The notes beneath the pieces were generated by a model. The model made no database searches. It saw only the letters and a list, made by a program, of their open reading frames with translations, and was not told where the DNA came from. Position numbers and translations under genes: made by a program. This document shows, piece by piece, positions 6,633-14,244 of a stretch of DNA of 27,961 bases. This DNA comes from CALJIC01 sp039805565 (GTDB lineage: Bacteria; Chloroflexota; Chloroflexia; Chloroflexales; Roseiflexaceae). The DNA lies in NCBI GenBank assembly GCA_039805565.1, contig JBDLTZ010000179.1, forward strand, positions 1 to 27,961. The letters are read 5' to 3'. Numbering within the stretch: the stretch's first letter is position 1; each line of letters starts with the position of its first letter.

Positions 6633-9266
6633 ATGAAGACGACACTCAACCCCACCCTGGCTCCGCCCCGCGTCGATGCCTTCGCGCAGGGGCGCGTGCT
6701 CCAGCTGCTCGTGCTGCTGACCGGGCTCGTGGCCCACAGCGTCAACATGTTCGGCTTCCCGCTATTCCTCGGCGATGAGGGCATCGTGATGCAGAACGCC
6801 TGGGCCGTGCTGCGGATGGGCTTTCTGACGCCCTACACCTACTGGTACGACAACCCGCCCGCCGGCTGGATCCTGGTGGCCGCCTGGACGGCGCTCACCG
6901 GCGGCTTCCAGACCTTCGGCACGGCCGTGGACGGCGGCCGCGTGCTGATGCTGGTGCTGCACGGCCTCTCGATCGTGCTGGTCTTCCGCATCACGCTCGG
7001 CCTCTCCGGCAGCTCGTGGGCAGCCGCCGCCGCCGCGCTGCTCTTCACGCTCTCGCCGCTGTCGGTGATCTACGGCCGCATGGTGCTGCTTGATAACATC
7101 ATGGTCTTCTGGCTGCTGCTCAGCACCCTGCTGCTGGTGCGCTACGAGGGCCAGTTCTGGACCCTGATGACCAGCGCGATCTGCTTCGCCCTGGCGGTGC
7201 TCACTAAGGAGATCGCGGCGGTCTTCCTGCCGGCCTACTTCATCGCTATCTACACGCTGCTGGACCGGCAGCACGCTCGCTTCGCCCGCACCGGCTGGCT
7301 CTACGTGGCGCTCGCCACCATCTCGCTCTACGCTCTGTTTGCCTCGCTCAAGGACGAGCTCTTCAACGCGCAGCTCTCCTCGCCCCTGGCCGACAGCCGC
7401 GGTGAGGTGACGCTGGCCGGCGCCCTGGCCTGGCAGCTCGCGCAGCGCGGCGGCGCGCCCTGGGACCCCACCAGCGACTTCCAGACCCTCCTGACGGGCC
7501 GCTGGCTCGGGCTGGACCCGTGGCTCCTGGGCCTCGGCGCGATGACGGCGCTGCTGGGCATCGCCCGTGGCCCCGCCCCCCGGCGAATCGTCGGCCTGAT
7601 GGGCCTGCTCAGCATTGCGGCGCTGGCCTACGGCGGCCCGGTGCTCGAGCACAATGTGCTGATCGCCCTGCCCTGGCTGGCGATCGCCGCCGGCCTCCTG
7701 GTGAGTGACATCGGCCGCGGCGGCATGGGCTTCGCCGCCCCACTGCTCGCCATAGGCGCGGTCTCGCTCAGCGGCCTCAGCCTCTACCAGCACCGCGAGA
7801 TCTACAGCCTGGACGTGACCTCCGGCCAGCGCGAGGCGCTCGCCTGGATCCGTGAGCACGTCCCCGCCGGCTCGAACGTTATCACCGACGACGACATCTG
7901 GGTCGACCTGCGCGAGGGCAGCGCCGCCGCGCCCGCCTTCCCCAAGGCCCACTCGCACTGGAAGGCCGCCTACGACCCGGCGATCTGGATCGATGTGTTC
8001 GACGACAACTGGCGCAAGGTGGACTACATGGTGCTCACCCCCGGGATGGAGCGGATCTTTGCCGCAAACCCGGACCGCCTGACGGCCGAGGCCTTCGCCC
8101 AGTCCACCGAGATCGCGCGCTTCGGCGCCGGCGACGCCGCCGTGACGGTGCGGCGGGTCAACTACCCCGGCGAGAGCCTCTCCTCGGCGATGAACCAGAC
8201 CTGGGGCGGCTTCAAGCAGCGCTTCATCAGCGAGGGCCAGGTGCGCGTGGCCGATGAGCCGGCGCTCGGGCGCCACCAGGCCGCGGCGATGCTGATGGCC
8301 GTCTGGATGGACGACCGCGCCACGTTCGACCAGGTCTGGGGCTACACGAAGAAGCACATGCTGGATAGGCGCGGCCTGCTGGTGGGTAAGAGCGGCGACG
8401 CCGCCGACAGCCGCACCGGCCTGACCGAGGCCGACACCGACGCGGCGATGGCGCTGGTGATGGCCGCCAACCGCTGGCAGGAGCCGACCTTCCGCACCGA
8501 CGCGAAGCGCATCGTGCGCGCCATCCGCCAGAGCTACATCGTCAAGGTGGACGGCCGGCCCATCCTGGCCGCAGGCGACTGGGCTATCAGCAGGGACCAG
8601 GTGATCTTCGCGCCGGCGTCCTTCTCGCCCGCCGCCTACCACCTCTTCGCAGACGTGGACCCGCTGGGCGACTGGTGGTACACGCTGGACACGAGCTACA
8701 ACATGCTGTCCCGCGCCTCCCGCGCCCGGCTCGGGGAGACCCGCTCCGCCGGCCTGCCGCCCGCTTACGTGGGCGTGGACCGCGAGACCGGCGCGCTGCT
8801 GGAGAACCCGCGGGGCGCGCCGACCACCGGCAACACCTTCGACGTGTACGCCGCTGAGGTCTACTGGCGCCTGGCGCTCGACGCCCGCCTGCACGACGAC
8901 GGCCGCGCCGAGCGGCTGCTGACAGCCAGCACCTTCCTGGCTGACGACTGGCGCCGCTCCGGCTCGCTGGCCAGCGCCTACACCCACCGGGGCACGCGTG
9001 AGGGCCGCGAGGAGAGCCTGGCGTTCTACAGCGCGGTGCTGCCGAAGATCGCAGCGCAGAGCCAGCCCGACGCCGACGCGATCTACACTACCAAGATCGC
9101 GACGCAGTACCGTCAGACGCGTGACACAGCGGTGTGGGGTACGGAGGAGTCGATCGATACCTTCCGCCTCGCCTGGCTGGCTAACGCGCTGTACGGCCAG
9201 GAGCTCAACGACGACTGGAGTAACCTCGCGCCCAAGCCAATGGCGGTCGTGAGTGGCGGCAACTAG
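6633..9266 (+). CDS. GT39-like membrane protein fused to a degenerate GH8 domain
   Basis: An 877-residue fusion. The N-terminal part (about 20-385) has ten or so membrane helices and a GT-C/ArnT-like first loop with LGDEG (D48, E49) and YWYDNPPAGW, typical of GT39/PMT-type lipid-linked sugar transferases. A soluble segment follows (about 395-510, EALAWIREHVPAGS onward). The last 360 residues align along their length with the GH8 lipoprotein encoded two genes downstream (GRPILAAGDW with GRPYLTAGNW; SAGLPP with AVGLPP; YWRLALD with YWRVALD). The three expected GH8 catalytic residues are replaced: the acid Glu by R547, the signature Asp by E599, and the YDA Asp by Y739. The domain is therefore probably a binding or sensing module, exposed outside the membrane. 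Starts six bases after the GT2 gene. Confidence 0.85.
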   Translation: MKTTLNPTLAPPRVDAFAQGRVLQLLVLLTGLVAHSVNMFGFPLFLGDEGIVMQNAWAVLRMGFLTPYTYWYDNPPAGWILVAAWTALTGGFQTFGTAVDGGRVLMLVLHGLSIVLVFRITLGLSGSSWAAAAAALLFTLSPLSVIYGRMVLLDNIMVFWLLLSTLLLVRYEGQFWTLMTSAICFALAVLTKEIAAVFLPAYFIAIYTLLDRQHARFARTGWLYVALATISLYALFASLKDELFNAQLSSPLADSRGEVTLAGALAWQLAQRGGAPWDPTSDFQTLLTGRWLGLDPWLLGLGAMTALLGIARGPAPRRIVGLMGLLSIAALAYGGPVLEHNVLIALPWLAIAAGLLVSDIGRGGMGFAAPLLAIGAVSLSGLSLYQHREIYSLDVTSGQREALAWIREHVPAGSNVITDDDIWVDLREGSAAAPAFPKAHSHWKAAYDPAIWIDVFDDNWRKVDYMVLTPGMERIFAANPDRLTAEAFAQSTEIARFGAGDAAVTVRRVNYPGESLSSAMNQTWGGFKQRFISEGQVRVADEPALGRHQAAAMLMAVWMDDRATFDQVWGYTKKHMLDRRGLLVGKSGDAADSRTGLTEADTDAAMALVMAANRWQEPTFRTDAKRIVRAIRQSYIVKVDGRPILAAGDWAISRDQVIFAPASFSPAAYHLFADVDPLGDWWYTLDTSYNMLSRASRARLGETRSAGLPPAYVGVDRETGALLENPRGAPTTGNTFDVYAAEVYWRLALDARLHDDGRAERLLTASTFLADDWRRSGSLASAYTHRGTREGREESLAFYSAVLPKIAAQSQPDADAIYTTKIATQYRQTRDTAVWGTEESIDTFRLAWLANALYGQELNDDWSNLAPKPMAVVSGGN

Positions 9267-9278
9267 GGGAACGTGTGA

Positions 9279-9301
9279 CTCGGGGGCGACGCGCCCCCGA
9301 G
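9279..9301 (+). other. Intra-operon hairpin
   Basis: CTCGGGGGCG-ACG-CGCCCCCGAG forms a perfect 10-bp stem between the fusion gene and the pseudokinase gene. No T-tract follows, so it is more likely an mRNA-stability or expression-adjusting element than a full terminator. Confidence 0.55.
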
Positions 9302-9341
9302 CTACCACAACACAGCAGAGAGACACAGAAGGGAAGCCAGC

Positions 9342-10577
9342 ATGACCACCTTTGCCCACACCAATGCCGGCACGCGCGAGATCCGGACGCCGCGCGAGAC
9401 GCTTACGATGAACAGTGTGCTGAGCCGCGGCAACCCCGCCTTCACCGCCTACGAGCTCACTGGCCAGTCGAGCATCGACAGCGGCGTGCGGAGCGAGGAA
9501 GGCCACCACCGCTTCCTGGACCGCGTCGTGGTGATCCGCCGCCTGATGCCCAACGGCACCGGCCGGGCGCAGCGCTACTATACCTTTCTGCAGGAGATCC
9601 ACGCCCAGGCGATGCTGCGGCACCCCAGTGTGGCGCAGGTGCTCGACGCCGGCATCTACGACGAGCAGCCCTACGCGGTGATCGAGCGCCCGCGCGGCAC
9701 CACGCTCGAGGACCACATCGCCTGGCTCGCCGAGCACGGCGCGGACGTCGATACCCGCGAGGCCATCCGCACGATCGACGCGCTGGCCGATATGGTCGAG
9801 CACGCCCACAGCCACAGCGTCCGCGTCCACAACCTGACGCCCGCCAACATCGTCCTCACGCACGAGGGGCTCCCGGTGCTGGCGTCGCTTGGGTCGCCCG
9901 AGCTGCCCGACGCCCTGCGCGCTGCGCCGCGGCGGCTGGCCTTCAGCGCCCCCGAGCTGCTGAGCGGCTCGGCGTCGGACCACCGCAGCGATATCTACGC
10001 GCTCGGCGCGCTGCTGTACTACGCCCTCACCGGCCGCGAGCTCTCCAGCGACGCGGACGCACTCTCGACGCAGCAGCAGGTCGCCGGCCTGCCCGCTGAT
10101 ATCGACACCAGGGCCCTGGAGATGGTGATCCGCAAGGCCACGGCGCGCCACATCTCGGGCCGCTACGCCAGCATGCGTGCCCTCCGCTGCGACCTGGCGG
10201 CGCTCCTGAGCGGCGAGGAGCTCTCGCTCGGGCAGGAGGAGGCGCACGAGCCTGAGCTGCTGCTCGCCCGCGAGTTCGGCGCGCCTACGCCGATGCGCGT
10301 CTACCAGCCTGCCGCGCCCGCGGCCCTGCCCGCTCCTATGCCGAAGCAGCAGGTCAGAGCGGCGATGGAGGTGGCGGATCCCGGCGCTGTGCCGGGGGCC
10401 GACCGCGAGGAGTTCCGCGCCGCCTTGCCCTTCACCATCCTGGTGCCGATGGACCAGGAGGAGGCGGATACCGGGGTGGGGGCGGTGGCGCGGGCCGGGG
10501 TCTTCGAGCGCCTCTCGTGGTTGTCGGTGATTCTTGTGGTGGCTATCGCGGTCGGCACCGCGCTCATGCTAGGGTAG
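9342..10577 (+). CDS. Tail-anchored Ser/Thr pseudokinase
   Basis: A 411-residue protein with a bacterial Hanks-type kinase fold over about 35-290. Structural landmarks survive: the alpha-C Glu (E85 in FLQEIH), PANI at 167-170, SAPE at 202-205 and DHRSDIYALG around 213-222. The catalytic ones do not. The VAIK lysine position is R66, the HRD motif reads V-H-N (D to N164), the following lysine is T166, and DFG reads SLG (D to S182). Phosphotransfer is therefore unlikely, and a regulatory or scaffold role fits better. A proline-rich linker (about 300-345) leads to one membrane helix at the extreme C-terminus (about 391-411), leaving the domain in the cytoplasm. AAGGGA lies seven bases before the ATG at 9342. 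The gene sits between the fusion gene and the GH8 lipoprotein. Confidence 0.88.
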   Translation: MTTFAHTNAGTREIRTPRETLTMNSVLSRGNPAFTAYELTGQSSIDSGVRSEEGHHRFLDRVVVIRRLMPNGTGRAQRYYTFLQEIHAQAMLRHPSVAQVLDAGIYDEQPYAVIERPRGTTLEDHIAWLAEHGADVDTREAIRTIDALADMVEHAHSHSVRVHNLTPANIVLTHEGLPVLASLGSPELPDALRAAPRRLAFSAPELLSGSASDHRSDIYALGALLYYALTGRELSSDADALSTQQQVAGLPADIDTRALEMVIRKATARHISGRYASMRALRCDLAALLSGEELSLGQEEAHEPELLLAREFGAPTPMRVYQPAAPAALPAPMPKQQVRAAMEVADPGAVPGADREEFRAALPFTILVPMDQEEADTGVGAVARAGVFERLSWLSVILVVAIAVGTALMLG

Positions 10578-10584
10578 GAGCCCA

Positions 10585-11838
10585 ATGCGACGACGAGCGT
10601 TCCTGCGCCTGTCGCTCGCCGCACTCGCCGGCGCCGGGCTGCCCGCACTTGCGGGCTGCGGCGCCGGTCCATCAGAGGGGAGGCCGGCGCCCGCCGCTGT
10701 GACGGGCGCCACTGTGACGGTCGGCCATGACGCTGCCAACGTCCCGCCCACGCCGGCACCACCGCCCTCGCCCGCCGAGATGCTGCGGCGTAGCTGGGCA
10801 AGCTACCGGGTACACTTCATCCAGAACGACGGCCGCACCATGGACCCGCTGCGCGACATGGCCACCACCTCGGAGGGCCAGTCGTACTCGCTGCTGAAGG
10901 CAGTCTGGCTCGACGACCAGGACACGTTTGACCGTGTGCTGGCCTGGACCAATAGCAACCTGCGCGTCCGCGGCGACGCGCTCTGTGTGTTTCTGTGGGG
11001 GCGCGGTGCCGACGGCACCTGGACGACGCTGGACGCCAACGTGGCCACAGATGCCGACCAGGACATCGCGCTGGCGCTGGTCTTCGCCCACCGCCGCTGG
11101 GGCGGCGAGCAGTACCTGGCGCAGGCCCGCGCCATGCTCGCCGACATCTGGCGCCTGACGGTGGTGACGGTGGCCGGGCGCCCCTACCTCACGGCTGGCA
11201 ACTGGGCCCCGGCTCAGGAGCGCCCGACGCTCAACCCGTCCTACTTCGCGCCTTACGCCTACCGCATCTTTGCCCAGGTGGACCAAGACCACCCCTGGAA
11301 GACGCTGGTGGACACCTCCTACGAGGTGATATCGGTCTCCTCCACGCAGCGGCTCGATGGGGAGCGTGCGGTGGGCCTGCCGCCGAACTGGTGCGCGATT
11401 GACCGCGGCGCTGGCCAGATCGTGCCGCCCGCCGCCGACCTTGACACGCACTTCGGCTACGATGCCTTCCGTACCTACTGGCGCGTGGCGCTGGACTCGC
11501 TCTGGTTCGGCGAGCCGCGCGCCGCGAGCTACCTGCAGCAGAGTGACTTCCTGCGCGCGGTGTGGCAGAAAGAGGGCGCCGTGTCGGCGGTCTATAGCCA
11601 CGATGGGGTGCCGGTGGTGGTGCGCGAGGAGGCGGCAGTGTACAGCGGGCTGATCGGGAACCTGATGGTGGCGCAGCCTGAGCTCGCCCCCCAGCTCTAC
11701 GAGCGCGAGATGGCCCCGCGTTTCGTCGAGCGCGAGGGGCAGACCTACTGGGACGACCCGCGCGCCTACTACACGCAGAACTGGCTCTGGTTCGGCGTGG
11801 GGCTGTACGCTGGAGAGCTGCCGAACCTGGCAGGGTAG
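10585..11838 (+). CDS. Glycoside hydrolase family 8 lipoprotein
   Basis: A 417-residue secreted enzyme. The N-terminus has a Tat-like RRRAFLRLS start, a hydrophobic run and the lipobox LAGC with C25 as the acylation site, so it should be anchored outside the membrane. The GH8 domain covers about 65-410. The expected catalytic set is present: E97 in SEGQSY, D156 in the family signature ATDADQDIA, and D293 in YDAFRTYWR. GH8 enzymes cleave beta-1,4-glucans, chitosan or xylan; in bacterial cellulose loci the GH8 BcsZ trims the product. Here it would act on the polymer made by the upstream GT2. The ribosome site (TAGGAG) overlaps the pseudokinase stop codon, indicating translational coupling. Confidence 0.9.
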   Translation: MRRRAFLRLSLAALAGAGLPALAGCGAGPSEGRPAPAAVTGATVTVGHDAANVPPTPAPPPSPAEMLRRSWASYRVHFIQNDGRTMDPLRDMATTSEGQSYSLLKAVWLDDQDTFDRVLAWTNSNLRVRGDALCVFLWGRGADGTWTTLDANVATDADQDIALALVFAHRRWGGEQYLAQARAMLADIWRLTVVTVAGRPYLTAGNWAPAQERPTLNPSYFAPYAYRIFAQVDQDHPWKTLVDTSYEVISVSSTQRLDGERAVGLPPNWCAIDRGAGQIVPPAADLDTHFGYDAFRTYWRVALDSLWFGEPRAASYLQQSDFLRAVWQKEGAVSAVYSHDGVPVVVREEAAVYSGLIGNLMVAQPELAPQLYEREMAPRFVEREGQTYWDDPRAYYTQNWLWFGVGLYAGELPNLAG

Positions 11839-11859
11839 GGCGAAACGCGCAATCACGAT

Positions 11860-11890
11860 GAGGGGCCGGGAGCATTGCTCCCGGCCCCTC
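11860..11890. terminator. Bidirectional-type hairpin between convergent genes
   Basis: A perfect 14-bp stem (GAGGGGCCGGGAGC, 11860-11873, with 11877-11890) closes an ATT loop. It lies between the GH8 lipoprotein and the convergent secreted protein. No T-tract follows on either strand, so termination would rest on the stem alone. Confidence 0.6.
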
Positions 11891-11940
11891 GCTGCGTCGC
11901 CATCGTGGCCGCTCAGCCGATCATCGTTCTGCGCCCCGGG

Positions 11941-13950
11941 CTACCGCACCAGCGCCACGTCGTCCACGAGCAGCTGGAAGGCCTGCGGCTTATCCACCGG
12001 AACGATTACCAGGCTCTCCATCTGGGTGCAGGCCACCGATATCGGCACTACGTCCTCGGCCTCGCCCGGCGGCGTGAGCAGCTTCAGCGGGATGTAGAGC
12101 GGTGTCCACTGGTGCGCCGGTGCGACGATCGCGATGCCGTACTCGCTCGAGTCGGGGATCAGCGGCGAGTTGAGCCGCAGCCGGTACACCTGCCCGTCGG
12201 TCCGCACGTTGATCTGGATGCCCCTGTACTCGCACAGGTCGATCGACTGTCGCTCTGGCGCCAGGCGCATCCCCATGCCCAGGTACGGTTCGTTGCCCCA
12301 GCGGCTGCTGACCGAGCCGCGGAAGCGCAGCGCTGTGCCACCATTCGGCCCGGCGCCCGCAACCGACACCAGCTCGCCCGTCGAGTTCCCACCGTCGGCG
12401 CGGTCGTCGAAGATGAACCAGGAGGTCCCGAGCGGCGTGCTCAGGTTGCCCTCCTCGAAGTCGGAGATCATCGCTGGGCCGGGTGGCGGCGGCGGCACGG
12501 TCTGCCCGCCGATCAGGACGACATCATCGATCTCGAGGAAGCCGGAGGAGGGCCGGTCCGCCGGGCGGAAGCCGAGGCGGGTGACGGCGGCGAACGCCTG
12601 GTCGCGGGCGATCGGCTGGACCCCGGCGCGCTGCCTGAAGGCCTCCAGCGGCAGCTCGACCCACGTCCACTCAGCGGGGGCGCGGAACTGTGCGGCGAAG
12701 GCTTCGTCCGCGTAGGCGGTGCTGATCCGCACGTTCATCGGCTTGCCGCTGCCGCGTGCCCAGAAGCCCACGGCTGAGAACCCGCGTAGGTCCCGTGGGC
12801 TGCCGCCCTGGTCTAGATTGACGGCTAGCTCCGCCAGGCTGAACGGGATGGCGGTGGTGACGTTGTAGTCCAGCCGCATGGCGCGCACGCTGTCCCAGGC
12901 CCCCGGGCCCACCAGGCGGCCCGACGCGCTCGAGGTCCCGCCGTCGGCGCGGTCGTCGAAGCTGAACCAGTAGTTGCCGTTGAGCGCCTGATCGCCATTC
13001 TCGAAGTGGCCGATGAGCTGCTCGGTGCGGGTGGCGCGCGGCGTCCCCGAGGCGTAGCGCCAGGTGTAGTAGTGGAGACCGGCATTGCCGAACTCGACGC
13101 GAGAGCCGGCGGGGTTGGACGGGTTGTAGGTCAGCACGCGCCGCTCGAACAGCTGCACCAGCACCGTCCTCACCTGCCCGCCGACGGTCACCTCCGTCCA
13201 GTAGGCCTCGCTGATCGGCCGCCCGATCACCGCAAGCGCGTCCACGACCTGCTCGGTGCGCCGGCCGCGCGGGGTCTCTACCACGCCGCGCTGCGCCATA
13301 AACTGGGTGAAGACGCGCGGGATGTTGTGCCCGGTCACCTCGTCGTAGGCGGCGTAGGTGGTCTCCGGGTAGGTTGTGGCGAGGTCGGCGCGCTGCGTGA
13401 TCGCCCCCGCGCGGTCGATCTGGAGCGCCGGCCTGCCGTTCGGTGCCCGCGGTGCCACCGAGGAGCCGTCCGGCGTCGCCACGCGCGTGAACGAGGCGTA
13501 GGTCGGCGCCACCGGGTCATCGACGTCCCCGGCCACCGGGATGCGCGCCGCGGGCCCGGGCTCGAAGCGCTGCTCGCCGAGCTGCACGTTGCCGGTGACC
13601 ATCTCGTACACCAGCCGCCCGAATGTCATAGGCGACGTCGTGGCGGCGCTGGCGTAGGACAGGGGCAGCTCCATGCGGCCCTTGTCGTAGTACAGAACCA
13701 GGCGCTTGCGACCGGGCGCCTCGTCGGCGCGCTCGAGCATGGGCTGGCTGCGAGGCTCAGGCCCCCAGAACCAGCTGTACCCCGCGCCGCCGCGGGCCAC
13801 GAGCGCGTCGGTGCGCTGCCACTGGATGCGAAATGGCTCCGCCGCCCACAGCGAATTGCGGGACGGTGAGGACTGCCCGTACACGGACAGCGGTATGACA
13901 CAAATGATTGCTAGCGCGACGCTGAACAAGAGCCAATGTCGGTGACGCAT
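11941..13950 (-). CDS. Secreted protein with two carbohydrate-binding-like modules
   Basis: A 669-residue exported protein. A signal peptide (about 1-26, ending near VYGQ) precedes an N-terminal region (about 35-300) of a kind seen in Chloroflexota secreted proteins (SWFWGPEP, LYYDKGRMEL, LTYNPSNP). Two beta-sandwich modules follow (about 311-481 and 494-669). Both open with Phe-Glu, then a W-F-x-F-DDRADGG segment, and end with a buried hydrophobic DDV strand (IDDVVLIG, VDDVALVR). They resemble CBM11/CIA30-type galactose-binding folds and look like an internal duplication joined by a PPPPP linker. The ATG at 13950 has GGAGG nine bases upstream; a frame-extending start at 14016 is less likely. 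It faces the GH8 gene and may bind the same polysaccharide. Confidence 0.75.
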   Translation of the reverse strand: MRHRHWLLFSVALAIICVIPLSVYGQSSPSRNSLWAAEPFRIQWQRTDALVARGGAGYSWFWGPEPRSQPMLERADEAPGRKRLVLYYDKGRMELPLSYASAATTSPMTFGRLVYEMVTGNVQLGEQRFEPGPAARIPVAGDVDDPVAPTYASFTRVATPDGSSVAPRAPNGRPALQIDRAGAITQRADLATTYPETTYAAYDEVTGHNIPRVFTQFMAQRGVVETPRGRRTEQVVDALAVIGRPISEAYWTEVTVGGQVRTVLVQLFERRVLTYNPSNPAGSRVEFGNAGLHYYTWRYASGTPRATRTEQLIGHFENGDQALNGNYWFSFDDRADGGTSSASGRLVGPGAWDSVRAMRLDYNVTTAIPFSLAELAVNLDQGGSPRDLRGFSAVGFWARGSGKPMNVRISTAYADEAFAAQFRAPAEWTWVELPLEAFRQRAGVQPIARDQAFAAVTRLGFRPADRPSSGFLEIDDVVLIGGQTVPPPPPGPAMISDFEEGNLSTPLGTSWFIFDDRADGGNSTGELVSVAGAGPNGGTALRFRGSVSSRWGNEPYLGMGMRLAPERQSIDLCEYRGIQINVRTDGQVYRLRLNSPLIPDSSEYGIAIVAPAHQWTPLYIPLKLLTPPGEAEDVVPISVACTQMESLVIVPVDKPQAFQLLVDDVALVR

Positions 13951-14167
13951 GCGAAAGATCCTCCAGGAGTCTGCTCGATCCTCGGTGGTTCCACAGGCTG
14001 TGGCGATGCCCCACACATCAGTGCGAGGTGTCGCCCGTATAACACACAGTAATCAGAACGTATCTATATACCGTGTTCGGTACGGCCGCGGTACGCCCTC
14101 ATCCCGGTGTCACGAAGTGTTAATCTAGGCGCTCTGAGTCTACCTTTTGTGGCACTCCTCCACAGTT

Positions 14168-14185
14168 TCCACAAAATGTGGATAA
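14168..14185. promoter_or_regulatory. Dyad containing a perfect DnaA-box match
   Basis: TCCACA-AAA-TGTGGA (14168-14182) forms an interrupted dyad, and 14177-14185 reads TGTGGATAA, the exact complement of the DnaA box TTATCCACA. It lies about 45 bases upstream of the -10 of the following GT2 gene. One box alone does not make an origin; it may be an operator. Confidence 0.35.
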
Positions 14186-14205
14186 GATGACGTAAGCATG
14201 ACCGG

Positions 14206-14234
14206 TTGCGTGCAAATGGAACCCCTGCTACACT
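14206..14234 (+). promoter_or_regulatory. Promoter of the first GT2 gene (near-leaderless)
   Basis: TTGCGT (14206-14211) is 17 bases from TACACT (14229-14234), with TGC before the -10. The predicted start near 14241 leaves only about four bases before the ATG at 14245, and no Shine-Dalgarno sequence is visible. Confidence 0.5.
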
Positions 14235-14244
14235 ACGCGCCGCT

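Noticed and set aside
5214..6737. A 507-codon minus-strand frame opposite the GT2 gene
   Set aside because: Shadow of the GT2 reading frame; low-complexity Leu/Asp/His/Val composition and no motif.
8229..8240. SEGQ at residues 533-536 of the fusion protein, resembling the GH8 catalytic SEGQ
   Set aside because: Aligned from the FI and AVW anchors on either side, it falls on the QNDG turn of the lipoprotein; the catalytic position is R547, 14 residues before AVW as in the paralogue.
6762..10247. An antisense open frame of 1161 codons on the minus strand
   Set aside because: It lies opposite two well-supported genes. Its translation is Arg/His/Gln/Gly-rich without domains, a usual shadow in GC-rich DNA, and it spans a gene boundary.
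14158..14185. A replication origin
   Set aside because: Only one perfect DnaA box, no AT-rich unwinding stretch and no dnaA/dnaN nearby.
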